Counted from the stretch's first letter, positions 19,006 to 34,104 are shown. The stretch is DNA of 64,000 bases from SHZI01 sp963698405 (GCA_963698405.1 CAVOQT010000002.1:496001-560000); one strand, 5' to 3'. The notes: generated from the letters alone by a model not told the origin. Translations and numbers: made by a program.

Positions 19006-19119
19006 TCAGGTCTCGATGTGCACGTCAGTCTGTGGTGGCTTTATTGTTGTTATTGTTTTGCCGCATTTACTTCTAATTGTCTTTTGTTCTTCTTCTTGTT
19101 TGCGTCTTCTGGCTCTCAT
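19006..19119 (-). CDS. Possible small basic protein or sRNA unit (37 codons)
   Basis: ATG 19119 to TGA 19006 encodes MRARRRKQEEEQKTIRSKCG and then KTITTIKPPQTDVHIET. It is highly charged, its sequence is far more A-rich on this strand than its neighbours, and it stops 28 bases before a strong terminator. No clear ribosome site is visible. It may equally be the 3' part of a non-coding RNA that uses the same terminator. I do not recognise it. Confidence 0.3.
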   Translation of the reverse strand: MRARRRKQEEEQKTIRSKCGKTITTIKPPQTDVHIET

Positions 19120-19535
19120 GTCTGGTTAAAGATCTCGAGCCCTGCGTTCATCACCGAAACCTTTATGCGCAGTGAGACTCAGCAAGTCCTGTGCCGATGA
19201 CTGGAAAACGTATTCTATTCAGGTAGATGGAAAAACTTTATGGCGCGATTTCGGACCATAATCGGAAATCTGTAAAATAATTCGACAGGGTGTTGTAAGG
19301 CCGATTGCGGACTTTCAGCAAGTCGCTGTAGTGCTGAGACTATTGCTGCCGCAGTCTGCTCCCGGCTTGGCAGCCTTGCCGGGCCGTCTGGCGATAGGGG
19401 TAGAACAGCGATTTTGTGTCCGGCCGGCGCTCCAGATGTGTAAAGGATTCCAACGCTGGTTCGGCGGTCTGCCTGTTATCCTGGCAGTGAACCCGTTAGG
19501 CTCTGCGCCTTCGCAAAAAGCCCGGATTTCAGGTC
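19120..19535. other. Intergenic gap before tyrA
   Basis: The first half is AT-rich compared with its surroundings. It contains the hairpin CCCGGC...GCCGGG at about 19361-19383 without a T-run. No gene is convincing. The tyrA promoter and the promoter of the leftward transcript should lie here. Confidence 0.45.
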
Positions 19536-20622
19536 ATGGAACTCGAACAACTGCGTGATCAGCTCTCGGCGATTGACCGGCAGATTCTCGAACTGGTGGC
19601 CGAACGTCAACGGCTCTCGGGGAAGATCGGAGCGTGGAAACGGGCATCGGGCCGGCCGACGCGTGACTTTGCCCGCGAAAAGCAGGTGCTCGACAAGGCC
19701 AGATTGTCGGCGGCCGGGCTTGGCGTGCCCACCGGCCTTGCTGAAGCGCTGTTCAGCCTGCTGATCCAGTCCTCGCTCGCCAACCAGGAGCAGGCGCGCG
19801 TCGCGCCGAGGGCCAGGGCTCCGGAAAGCCCGCACTGGTCATCGGCGGCAGCGGCAAGATGGGACGCTGGTTCAGCGAGTTTCTGCATTCCCAGGGCTTT
19901 GATGTCACGGTCGCAGATCCGGCTGGCCCGCTTGCCGGCTTCAGGCATGTGGCCGACTGGCGGGATACCCCCGACCAGTTTGCGATCACCGTGGTGTCGG
20001 CGCCGATCGATCGCATGGCGGAAATTCTGCCGAGCTGGGCGCCCGTAAACGCAGCGGTCTGATATTCGACATCGGTTCCCTGAAATCCCCGTTCATCGAC
20101 AAGCTGAAGGCACTTGCCGGACACGGCAGCCGGGTTACCTCGATTCACCCGATGTTCGGCCCGGATACCGAACTGCTTTCCGGGCGTCACGTGCTCTTTC
20201 TTGACACCGGGTGTCCTGAGGCCACCACCGAGGCTGCCCAGCTGTTTGCTTCGACGATGGCGGCACAGATCCGCATGGATATCGATGAGCATGACCGTTT
20301 GATGGCCTATGTGCTCGGTCTGTCGCATGCGCTCAATATCGCCTTCTTCACCGCGCTGGCCGACAGCGGTGAGACCGTGCCGAAGCTCGCGCATATTTCC
20401 AGCACGACCTTCGATTCGCAGCTGGCAGTCGCCCGGCGGGTCGCGGAGGAAAGTCCGCAGCTCTATTTTTCGATCCAGTCGCGGAATCCCTGGGGGCTGG
20501 CAGTCGTCGAAGAACTGCAGGCGGCCGTCGGCCGGATCGCGGCGATCATCCGCAACGGTGACGAAGCCGCTTTCGTGAAGCTGATGGAGCAAGGCCGAAA
20601 CTATCTTGCCAGCCGGCGCTAG
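19536..20622 (+). CDS. tyrA: T-protein: chorismate mutase / prephenate dehydrogenase (frameshifted)
   Basis: A bifunctional enzyme leading from chorismate to 4-hydroxyphenylpyruvate for tyrosine. The AroQ-type mutase domain is at the N-terminus (LRDQLSAIDRQILELVAERQ, with RLSGKIGAWKRASGRPTRD). The dehydrogenase domain lies in other frames: ALVIGGSGKMGRWFSEFLHS (NAD-binding) after a shift near 19810, then RSGLIFDIGSLKSPFIDKLK and TSIHPMFGPDTELLSG (catalytic His region) after a shift near 20040. The C-terminus SIQSRNPWGLAVVEEL ends at 20622. Its order and length match the E. coli T-protein. It lies on the opposite strand between two transport genes. Confidence 0.88.
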
Positions 20623-20641
20623 GAGCGCGGTAGGAGCGGCT

Positions 20642-21622
20642 TCAGCCGCGATCTCTGCCAGCTCGCCTGAGCAGAACCAGAAATGCCGGTACACCGACTG
20701 CCGCGGTTATCGCGCCGACCGGCAGCTGCTGGGGCGCGAGAACCGTGCGCGCCAGGGTATCGGCGACCACCAGCAGCGTGCCACCGGCCAGTGCGGAGGC
20801 CGGGATCACGGTACGGTGACAGTTGCCGCCGGCGAGGCGCACGAAGTGCGGCACGATCAGTCCGACAAAACCAACCACGCCTGCAGTTGTGACAGCCACC
20901 GCTGTCAGCAGCGAGCCCAGCGCATAAACGAGTACCCGCGTACGCTTGACCTCAAGACCCAGCAGTGCTGCCTGTTTGTCGCCGGTACCCAGCACGTCAA
21001 GGGTCCTGGCCAGCAACATGCCGCCGACCACGCCAATGGCTGCCACCAGAAGAATTGAAACCAGGCTGCTCGACGAAGGAAAAATCGCCCATCAGCCAGA
21101 AGATGATGCCGCGCAGTTTGGTATCCGGACTGATCGCCAGCATCAGGCTGACCACAGCACTCCAGCCGGCAGCAACAACGATACCCGTCAGCAGCAGCCG
21201 GTCAGTGCTCCCAGCGCCGGTACCGCGGGCCAGGCCAAATACCAGCAGGGTGCTGCCAAGCGCTCCGCCAAAGGCCGCCACATCCACCTCAGGCCGGTTG
21301 CCCCCAGCAGCATGGCACCCAGTGCGGTGACGGCCGCACCACTGGAGGTGCCGAGCACATAGGGGTCTGCCAGCGGGTTTCGCAGCAGGACCTGCATGAG
21401 TGCGCCGGCCACCGCGAGGGCTGCGCCGGTGCCAAACGCTGCCAGTGCACGCGGCAGGCGCAAACGGAACATCACCTCGAGCGCTTCGGGGCCCGCTGTT
21501 CCGGACCACCAGTCCAGGAGCGTCCCGACTCCAGCCGCGCTGCTGCCGACAAGCAGGGCAAGCAGCAGGGAGCTGACGCCGAGTCCGCCGAGGGTGAGCA
21601 ATAGCAGGCGTGCTGATTTCAC
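20642..21622 (-). CDS. FecCD/BtuC-family ABC permease (frameshifted)
   Basis: Multi-spanning inner-membrane permease for cobalamin or siderophores. The N-terminal frame has FRLRLPRALAAFGTGAALAV and MQVLLRNPLADPYVLGTSSG, the family's signature. The middle frame has VFGLARGTGAGSTDRLLLTG and PDTKLRGIIFWLMGDFSFVE. The C-terminal frame has DKQAALLGLEVKRTRVLVYA, VGFVGLIVPHFVRLAGG and ILADTLART-like sequence. Shifts fall near 21240 and 21070. Its partner ATPase is probably the gene at 18142-18926, although tyrA now separates them. No periplasmic binding protein is seen. Confidence 0.82.
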
Positions 21623-21737
21623 ATGCCGATCCGACGCTGCCGTGGAAAGTTTTTGCAGCCGTCCCAGTGTACTTGAACGGATGTCCCTGCCGTGACACTG
21701 TCATGGCTCATGTGGAAGAATCGCGCCACAGGTGTGG

Positions 21738-22287
21738 ATGGTGCCCGTGGATCTGATTGACGGAGAAGGCTTTCGGGCGAACGTTGGCATCATTGTCTGC
21801 GATGTGCGTGGACTGTTGCTGATCGGTGGACGCATCGGCCAGAACGCCTGGCAGTTTCCGCAGGGTGGCGTCCAGTCGGGTGAGTCCGTCGAGCAGGCGA
21901 TGTTTCGCGAGCTGCATGAGGAAATCGGCCTGACCCCGCGCGACGTCGAAGTGCTGGGCTGCACACGTGACTGGTTGCGCTACCGGCTGCCAGAGCAGTT
22001 CATCCGCAACAATGTCCATCCCCTGTGTATCGGCCAGAAGCAGCGCTGGTATCTGCTGCGACTGACCGGGAGCCGAGGCCGGGCTGCGTTTCGACACCAC
22101 CACTACGCCGGAATTCGACCGCTGGCGATGGACGGGCTTCTGGGAGCCGGTGCGCGAGGTGATTTTCTTCAAGCGACAGGTCTATGTGCAGGCCCTGCAT
22201 GAGCTTGGGCCTCTGCTGTTTCCGGCCGGCCTGCCACCCCGGCCAGACTGGTGGCAGCCCGGCTGGGGTGGCGCGGAACATGATTGA
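21738..22287 (+). CDS. rppH: RNA pyrophosphohydrolase (one frameshift)
   Basis: Nudix hydrolase that removes pyrophosphate from 5' ends of RNAs and so triggers decay. The protein opens VDLIDGEGFRANVGIIVCD and has the Nudix box GGVQSGESVEQAMFRELHEE. RNWLRYRLPE-like sequence and CIGQKQRWYLLRL follow. After a shift near 22070 it continues EAGLRFDTTTTPEFDRWRWT and FWEPVREVIFFKRQVYVQAL, both typical of RppH. Start choice between ATG 21738 and GTG 21747 is open. The stop overlaps the ppx start. Confidence 0.87.
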
Positions 22288-23768
22288 TCCCGGCGGCTCC
22301 GAGGTACTGGCCGCGGTCGATCTCGGTTCAAACAGCTTCCACATGCTGGTCGCCCGCTTTGATCACGGGCAACTGACCACCATCGACCGGCTGCGGGAAA
22401 TGGTTCGTCTCGGCGGCGGACTGGATGCGCGCCAGCGCCTGAGTGCGTCCAGTCAGCGCGTGGCGCTGGCATGTCTGCGACGTTTTGGTGAGCGGCTGCG
22501 TGCCGTAAAGGCTGACAAGGTGCGGGTGGTCGGCACCAATACCCTGCGCCGTGCCCGCGGCAAGGGCCGTTTCCTGCAGCAGGCAGCAGAGGGCGCTGGG
22601 TCATCCGGTGGAAATCATCTCCGGCATCGAGGAGGCCAGGCTCATCTACCTGGGCGCCAGCCACAATTTGCCGCGCGTCGATGGCCCGAAATTTGTGGTC
22701 GACATCGGTGGTGGCAGTACGGAGCTGATCGTCGGCCGCGGGCTTGAGCCGGTGGCGATGGAGAGCCTCGCCGTCGGCTGTGTCAGTCTTGGCCAGAGTG
22801 CGTTTCCGGACGGGCGCCTCTCCGCCAAGAATTTTGCCAAAGCGCGGATCCAGGTGCGACTGGAGCTGGAGCCGGTACGGCAGATATTTCGTCGCTTCGA
22901 TCCGGTGCAGATTGCCGGTACCTCCGGCAGCATTCGCGCCGCACATCTCGGTGCTGACGGCACTGGATCGTGCGCCGCAGGGTATTACCGTCAGAAGGTC
23001 TGGAATACCTGATCGATGAGATGATCGCGTTCGGGCAGGTAGAAAGGATCCGCCTGCCCGAGCTGTCAGCCGAACGGGCGGAGGTGTTTCCGGCCGGTGT
23101 TGCGATTCTCGTCGAGGTGATGCGTGCCATGGCACTGCCGCGCATGTGCGTGGCTGATGGCGCCCTGCGTGAAGGCATCCTTTACGATCTGGTCGGGCGG
23201 CTCATGGACGAGGATTCACGCGTGCGCACGGTGCGGGCGATGGCAGCACGCTATCACGCAGATCCATCGCAGGCCGGGCGCGTTGCCGCAACCGCCTCGG
23301 TGCTGTTTCGGCAGGTCTGCGATGACTGGGATCTCGACGGCGAGCATGAGCAACTGCTGGGCTGGGCTGCACAGTTGCACGAACTGGGCCTGGATATCGC
23401 CCATGCGCACTACCATCGGCATGGTGCCTATGTGCTGGAAAATGCCGATATGCCCGGGTTCCCGCGCGAGGAGCAGCTGGTTCTCGCTCGCCTTGTGCTG
23501 GCTCACAGGCGCAGATTCGAAGCGCGAAGCTTTCAGCACCTGCCGCCTGCATGGCAGCGGCCGGCACTCCGTCTGACCCTGCTGTTGCGGCTCGCCGCGC
23601 TGTTTCACCGCAGCCGGACGGACACGGCGCTGCCCGATCTGCGGCTTGCGGGTACATGGGCGATCGATGGAACTGCAGTTGCCGTCAGGCTGGCTGGCTA
23701 GCAATCCGCTTACGCTCGCGGATCTGGAGCGCGAACGGAGTTTCTTGCCGGGGCTGGTTGCAAGCTGA
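22280..23768 (+). CDS. ppx: Exopolyphosphatase (Ppx/GppA family, frameshifted)
   Basis: Hydrolyses terminal phosphates of polyphosphate. The actin-like fold is visible in AAVDLGSNSFHMLVARFDHG, VRVVGTNTLRRARG, HPVEIISGIEEARLIYLGAS and FVVDIGGGSTELIVGRG. After that comes SLAVGCVSLGQSAFPDGRLS. Later frames have LIDEMIAFGQVERIRLPELS and the HD-like C-terminal domain with LGWAAQLHELGLDIAHAHYH and LVLAHRRRFE. The end GWLASNPLTLADLERERSFL reads in a third frame and stops at 23768. Shifts lie near 22590, 22960 and 23695. ATG 22280 overlaps the rppH stop by eight bases. Confidence 0.86.
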
Positions 23769-25876
23769 CTATCCGGCGTGGCAGTTGAGAACTCAGCATC
23801 TTGTCCGCAAGCCGCGTCAGCAGCTGCTCTGGACCGAGACAGTTCCGCGTCCGGCGCAGGTCTGGCACGCTGATAGCTGCCGTCGCCACGCAGCTCCCAT
23901 GCCTGGCAGTTATCCGAGCAGGTTGGCGTCCAGATCGGCGAGGATGCGGGCTTTCAGCGTCGCGTCCGAGATATGGGAAAGCACACTTCGATACGTCTGA
24001 AGAAATTGCGATCCATCCAGTCGGCGCTGGCGCAGAAAAGATTCTCGTCGCCATTGGCGTGAAAATAATAGACACGCGAGTGTTCCAGAAACCGTCCGAC
24101 GATTGACCGCACCCTGATGTTGTCGGAAATGCCCGGTATGCCGGGCCGCAGACAGCAGATGCCACGCACGATCAGGTCGATCATGACACCGGCGGAAGAA
24201 GCCCTGTACAGCGCCTGAATTACTTCTGGCTCAACCAGCGCATTCAGTTTGGCGATGATATGGCCCGCTCCGCCTGCCTCGACGTTGCGGATCTCGGTGT
24301 CGATGTGCTCGAGGATGCGTTCATGGAGATTGAATGGCGCCTGATACAGGCGCACCAGGGGTGCGCGTTTCGTCAGGCTGGTCAGTTGCAGAAAGACGTG
24401 GTGCACGTCGTGGGCGAGTGCCTCGTCGGCGGACAGCAGGCTGTAGTCGGTGTACAGCCGTGCAGTCGCGCTGTGGTAGTTGCCGGTGCCGAGGTGGACA
24501 TAGCGTTTCAGCCGACCGTCCTCCCGGCGCACCACCAGCGCCAGCTTGCAGTGGGTCTTGAAGCCGACCACGCCATAGACGACGTGGACGCCGGCCTCCT
24601 GAAGCCGGTTGGCGAGCAGTGATGTTGGTCGCCTCATCGAAGCGGGCCCGAAGTTCGATGCTGACCGTCACTTCCTTGCCTGCCTGTGCAGCCCGGACCA
24701 GCGCATCCACGATTGGTGAGTCTGCGCCGGTTCGGTAGAGCGTCAGCTTGATCGCGTGTACATCGGGGTCTTCGGAGGCGCGATCAAAGAAATCGATCAC
24801 CGGCGAGAACGACTCATAGGGGTGGTGGAGCAGGATGTCGTTGTTGCTGATTGCAGAAAAGATACTGTCTGCAGCCAGCATCTCTTTCTGCAGCCCGGGC
24901 GCGAAAGGCGGATTTCTGAGGTCATCACGGCCGGTCATTGCATAGACAGCCACCAGGCGATTCAGGTTGACCGGGCCATCCACCCGATAGAGGTCCTGTT
25001 CGTTCGAGTTCGAACATCTCGAGCAGGAAGTCCACATGTTCCTTGGGGCAGTTATGCGCGACTTCCAGCCGGACTGCTTCGCCGTAGCGGGTGGCGATCA
25101 ATTGTCCTTCGACCACCTGCATGAGGTCTTCGACTTCCTCGCTTTCGACATACAGGTCACTGTTGCGGGTTACACGGAACTGGTAGCAGCCCTGAATCTC
25201 CATGCCCGTTAAATAGTTCGTCGACAAAGGCATGGATTACCGAGGAAAGAAATACGAAATCATTGGTGCCGGTGTCCGGCAGCGACGGGTCAAGGCGGAT
25301 CAGGCGTGGCAGGGATCGCGGTGCCTGTACGATGGCGCGATGGCATGGGCGGCCAAAGGCGTGTGTGCCGCTCAGTCCCACGACAAAGTTCAGGCTCTTG
25401 TTGAGAATTCTGGGGAATGGCCGTGCCGGATCGAGGGAGGTCGGGCTGAGTACTGGTTCTATTTCGCGATGAAAGTGGTTACGTAACCATTCGCGATGTG
25501 CTGGCCGCCATCGGGTCCGACGCACAAATCGTATTCCGGCGGTCTCCAGAGCGGGGATCAGCTCCCTGTTGAGCAGACGGTATTGTTCGTCGACCAGCTG
25601 GTGCGCACGTTGACTGATGTCGTTCAGTGCCTGACTGGCACTCAGCATGTCCGGCCCCTGTGGCGGCAGCCCCAGTTCCTGGCGCTGACGCAGGCCGCTG
25701 ACGCGTATCTCGAAAAACTCGTCCAGGTTTGTAGAGACGATACAAAGAAACTTCAGCCGCTCAAGAAGCGGGATCGTCTGGTCCTTGACCTGATGCAGAA
25801 CGCGCTGATTGAATTCCAGTGCGCTGAGTTCCCGATTAATAAAGTGCTCGGGCAGTTTGAGGTTTGGCGTGTCCAA
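23710..25876 (-). CDS. ppk: Polyphosphate kinase 1 (several frameshifts)
   Basis: Makes polyphosphate from ATP by way of a phosphohistidine. The N-terminal frame has HFINRELSALEFNQRVLHQV and FLCIVSTNLDEFFEIRVSGL. Later frames give EMFELNEQDLYRVDGPVNLN-like sequence and DILLHHPYESFSPVIDFFD. After these come IKLTLYRTGADSPIVDALV and LKRYVHLGTGNYHSATARLY, which contains the conserved His of HLGTGNY. The PPK C-terminal domain has ASADWMDRNFFRRIEVCFP. At least five shifts are needed. Start (TTG 25876 or 25921) and stop (23710, or another frame nearby) are both uncertain. The gene is convergent with ppx and may overlap it by about 60 bases. Confidence 0.85.
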
Positions 25877-25976
25877 GAGATGTAACCCGCAGATCCGGGC
25901 AAAACTATAGCAGGGCAACAAAATAGGGGCGTTGCACAGGTCACACTTGTCATAACCTGACAGGTAGCCAAGTTGG

Positions 25977-27376
25977 CTAAGGCAGGTGCCCTTGCGGGTG
26001 GCTTAGCGGGACGCCGGGCGGTTTGCAGCGAGCGGCAGTCTGCCGGCTTGAGATGCGGGCAAGAAGCGGCTGTGCGGTTGTCTGGAAAGCCATCAGTTCA
26101 GCGCCGCGTAGTGGCTCGGCCGGTGGCAGGATCACGGTCTGCGGGTTCAGGTGAACCCCGTTTTTCCGATATTCGTAGTGCAGGTGTGCAGCGGTTGCCA
26201 GGCCCGTTGCTCCGACGTAGCCGATTACCTCGCCTTGGCGCACTTTCGAGCCATAGCGGCTGGTTCTGGCAAATCGGGAAAGATGTGCGTACAGGGTCGT
26301 GATGTTGCCGCCGTGCTGCAGGATCAGGGTGTTGCCATAGCCACTCTTCCAGCCGCGAAAGATCACCTTGCCGTTGCCCGAAGCCTTTACCGGGGTTCCG
26401 GTCCGCGCCGCGTAATCGACGCCCTGGTGGGCGCGAATCGTGTTCAGGATGGGATGGCGACGGTTCGGGTTGAACTTGGAGCTGATCCGGGCAAACGATA
26501 CTGGTGCGCGAACAAACGCCTTGCGCATCGGCCGACCATCGGTCGAGTAATAGGCAGCGCGGCCATCAGCTTCTTCAAAGCGGATGGCAGTGTAGCGACC
26601 GCCACGGTTGGTGAACTCAGCGGCCAGAATGTCGCCTTCGCCGAGCTTCGTTCCGTTGCGCCAGAGTTCCTCATAGACGAGCGTGAATTCGTCGCCGGTA
26701 TTGATATCGCGAACAAAGTCGATATCCCATGCAAAAATATCGGCCAGCTTCATGACCGACTTTTCCGAGATACCGGCGTCTGCAGCTGCTTCAAAGAGCG
26801 AGGTTGAGATACGACCGCCTGCAGTCACAATGCGGCGTTCAAGTGGCAGATTTACCAGTTCGGCGTGAAACGCTTGATTGCGGTATTGTCGAGTTCAGTA
26901 TCGGAGGTACCGCCCTTTCGCTGTACGACGAAGGTCTGACCAATGCCAACATCCCGTTCGATTCCAAGTACGGCACCTTCTTCGTGACGAACCAACAAGG
27001 TATCGCCGGGCCGGAGAATACGCAGGTTCTTTCGTGCTGTATCCAGTTGCAGAATCCCGGCGAGATCCTGGAGACTCAGTCCGACTTTCCCGGAACAGGC
27101 TGTCCAGCGTATCTCCCGGCTGTACGTCCAGTAACAGTGTTTCGACAGGGTCGAACGCTTCAGAGTCTGGATTGGGTGCGTTGGCAGCGACAACCGGGGG
27201 GTTGGTTTGAGCGGCTGTGTTAGTCGAACTATGCCGGTGCCGTAATCTGGCCGGCCAGTTGAAAGCCAGCCAACAAGAGCTATGCCGGCAGCGACTACGC
27301 TGCGCAACGTCGCTGATAGCCGCGTTGGGGCCAGATTTGGAGGTTGGCTTGCTTGTTCAGGGGCAGGCGATTGCAT
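25977..27376 (-). CDS. mepM: Membrane-anchored M23 murein endopeptidase (MepM/YebA type, frameshifted)
   Basis: Periplasmic peptidoglycan endopeptidase held by one N-terminal membrane segment (SVVAAGIALVGWLSTG). A LysM/OapA-like region follows, with DVQPGDTLDSLFR in a side frame and GLSLQDLAGILQLDTARKNL. The M23 domain has HQGVDYAARTGTPVKASGNG (zinc His-Asp), GYGNTLILQHGGNITTLYAH and HLHYEYRKNGVHLNP (zinc His-x-His). Shifts lie near 27160, 27090 and 26850. It is divergent from tyrS, as in many gammaproteobacteria. The last 25 residues are unusually basic. Confidence 0.85.
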
Positions 27377-27666
27377 TTTTTAGTCACTCACGCCTTTGCC
27401 AATAAATGAAGACCGCCGATTCCTGCCTGTTGGTGGCACATCGAGGTAAGGAAGACGCCTGACCCTCGATTGGCAGCGCGGCGATTATTACCAGCCCAAG
27501 GTGCCTCGGTCAACCCGACAATTCCCGAAACATCAATGGGTTCACAGATATGCGCCCACTTGCAGGCTATGTAAAGCTGGGGGCTCGAAGGGCCTGAACT
27601 GGTTCGTGACCCCCGTCCCTGAATCGTTTATCTTTCCGTCCCCGCGCTCCGCCTGATGCCCAGATC
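27377..27666. other. Divergent intergenic region between mepM and tyrS
   Basis: 290 bases with no convincing gene, RNA or terminator; it must hold the two divergent promoters. It also marks the point where frameshifts stop. Confidence 0.5.
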
Positions 27667-28875
27667 ATGCGCACAGCAGAAGAACAACTCGTTGAAATCC
27701 GGCGTGGTGCCGCCGATATCCTGGTCGAAAGCGAGCTCAAGACCCGGCTTGAGTCCGGACGGCCGCTGGTCGTCAAGGCTGGCTTTGACCCGACTGCACC
27801 GGACCTGCATCTCGGGCATACGGTGCTCATTAACAAGATGCGCCACTTCCAGGACTTCGGTCATCAGGTTGTTTTTCTTATCGGTGACTTTACCGGGCTG
27901 ATCGGCGACCCAACCGGCCGCAATGCCACCCGGCCCCCGCTAACGCGTGAAGAGGTTATGGCCAATGCGGCCACCTACGAGCGGCAGATTTTCAGGATTC
28001 TGGACCCGGAGCGAACCACGATCGAGTTCAACTCGCGATGGATGGGCTCCATGGATGCCGTAGGGCTGATCCAGTTGGCGGCGCGTCATACCGTGGCGCG
28101 GATGCTGGAAAGGGATGATTTCCGGCAGCGTTATGCCGATGGGCGCCCCATCGCCATCCATGAATTTCTCTACCCCCTGGTTCAGGGCTACGACTCGGTG
28201 ATGCTCAAGGCTGATGTTGAGCTGGGCGGGACCGATCAGCGCTTCAACCTGCTGGTCGGGCGTCAGCTGCAGCAGGATTACGGCCAGGTGCCGCAGGTGG
28301 TTATCACGATGCCGCTGCTGGAAGGCATGGACGGCGTGAACAAGATGTCGAAATCACTCGGTAATTACATAGCAATCACCGAACCAGCCGACGATATGTT
28401 TGGCAAGCTGATGTCCATATCCGACGAGTTGATGTGGCGGTATTTTGATCTGCTGAGCTTCAGGTCCCATGCGGAGATTTCAGGCCTGCGGCAGCAGGTT
28501 GCTGATGGACTGAATCCGCGTGACGTCAAGTTCGAGCTTGCGCAGGAGATCGTTGCCCGTTTCCATGATGCAAGCTCCGCTGAGGCCGCCCAAGCTAATT
28601 TCATCAAGCGCTTTCGCGATCATGAAATTCCTGCGGATCTGGAGCTGGTCGTGATCGATGTGCCGGCGACCGGAGCCAATATTGCGAGCGTCTTGCGGGA
28701 TGCGCAGCTGGTCAGCAGCAACTCCGAGGCTAACCGCATGATTGAGCAGGGTGCGGTGCGTATAGATGGCGAGCGGGTCATGAGTCGTGACCTCATGATT
28801 GAGGTGAATTCCGAGCTTGTATTGCAGGTTGGCAAGCGGCGTTACAAGCGGGTTCGCTTGGCACTGCGCGGATAG
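27667..28875 (+). CDS. tyrS: Tyrosyl-tRNA synthetase
   Basis: Class I aminoacyl-tRNA synthetase of 402 residues charging tRNA-Tyr. The Rossmann core has the HIGH-type motif DLHLGHTV (residue 45), GDFTGLIGDPTGR, QGYDSVMLKADVELGGTDQR for tyrosine recognition and the KMSKS motif (NKMSKSLGNY, near 233). The C-terminal S4 RNA-binding domain has SSNSEANRMIEQGAVRIDGE. It lies directly upstream of the rRNA promoter on the same strand. Intact. Confidence 0.95.
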   Translation: MRTAEEQLVEIRRGAADILVESELKTRLESGRPLVVKAGFDPTAPDLHLGHTVLINKMRHFQDFGHQVVFLIGDFTGLIGDPTGRNATRPPLTREEVMANAATYERQIFRILDPERTTIEFNSRWMGSMDAVGLIQLAARHTVARMLERDDFRQRYADGRPIAIHEFLYPLVQGYDSVMLKADVELGGTDQRFNLLVGRQLQQDYGQVPQVVITMPLLEGMDGVNKMSKSLGNYIAITEPADDMFGKLMSISDELMWRYFDLLSFRSHAEISGLRQQVADGLNPRDVKFELAQEIVARFHDASSAEAAQANFIKRFRDHEIPADLELVVIDVPATGANIASVLRDAQLVSSNSEANRMIEQGAVRIDGERVMSRDLMIEVNSELVLQVGKRRYKRVRLALRG

Positions 28876-28909
28876 CCATCCGCCCCCTGAAATTATTTGC
28901 TCGCCTGTA

Positions 28910-28937
28910 TTGACCGAACCCGGCCGCCCTGTATACT
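28910..28937 (+). promoter_or_regulatory. rRNA operon promoter
   Basis: TTGACC (28910-28915), 16 bases, TATACT (28932-28937), then the GC-rich discriminator AGCGGCCCGCC. A GC-rich discriminator is the known mark of ppGpp-sensitive stable RNA promoters. The start should be near 28944. Confidence 0.85.
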
Positions 28938-28946
28938 TAGCGGCCC

Positions 28947-28977
28947 GCCTACTGAGAAGTAGGCTTGCTCTTTAAGA
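28947..28977 (+). promoter_or_regulatory. boxB-like hairpin and boxA antitermination signal before 16S
   Basis: GCCTACT-GAGA-AGTAGGC (28947-28964) forms a perfect hairpin, followed by TGCTCTTTAAGA (28966-28977), a close match to boxA. These sites recruit NusB/NusE and other Nus factors to rRNA transcripts. Confidence 0.8.
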
Positions 28978-29138
28978 ATACGAAAACAGGTAATTTGTGT
29001 GGGTGCTCGCGTCGATGGGCCTGCCTATTCAGGTCTTACGTGAGTAACTGAACTACTCGCCTTTAATCCGGAAGGATGGGGCGATCGGGTTCAGGGTCTC
29101 ACTTTACAGCTCAAATCTTTGTCTATGACCAAGAGCTT

Positions 29139-30675
<1,537 letters not shown>

Positions 30676-30824
30676 CACGAGTAACCCAAAAAGATCAAGA
30701 GGGTTGGCCGGTTACGCGAGTTCCCACAACAAATTACCTGTTTTCTGATGCGATGGTCCCGGGTCCGGGTTTGCAGTGGTGTAACACCCTCGGCAACTGC
30801 GGTTTAGTATCCGGAGAGATCCCT

Positions 30825-30901
<77 letters not shown>

Positions 30902-30934
30902 GACCATAGGGTTGCTGACACCTGATCGAGCGGC

Positions 30935-31010
30935 GGGGCCATAGCTCAGCTGGGAGAGCGCCTGCTTTGCAAGCAGGAGGTCGGCGGTTCGATCCCGCCT
31001 GGCTCCACCA
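30935..31010 (+). tRNA. tRNA-Ala (TGC)
   Basis: 76 bases, GGGGCCA/TGGCTCC acceptor stem, anticodon loop TTTGCAA (TGC), TTCGATC T-loop and encoded CCA. Second spacer tRNA. Confidence 0.97.
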
Positions 31011-31078
31011 TACAGAAGAACCACCGATGCGCATATTCAAGTGAATGTGCATCGGTGGTTCGTTTGCTGCGAACCTTC

Positions 31079-31092
31079 GTTCTTTAACAATT
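31079..31092 (+). promoter_or_regulatory. boxA before 23S
   Basis: GTTCTTTAACAA matches the conserved spacer boxA that keeps Nus antitermination complexes on the 23S transcript. Confidence 0.75.
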
Positions 31093-31204
31093 TGGATGTG
31101 TTTTAACGTCTACATCGAATAGAAATATTCGGAGTACGACTGCAATCACGCGATTTCAAGCTAAAAGCAAACACCAGATGATCTCAGGTTTTTTGAGGTT
31201 ATAT

Positions 31205-34104
<2,900 letters not shown>

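Noticed and set aside
5250..27200. Pseudogenisation or programmed frameshifting as the cause of the broken genes
   Set aside because: Breaks affect unrelated essential genes at many positions, without slippery-site logic or loss of conserved residues; sequence error explains all of them more simply.
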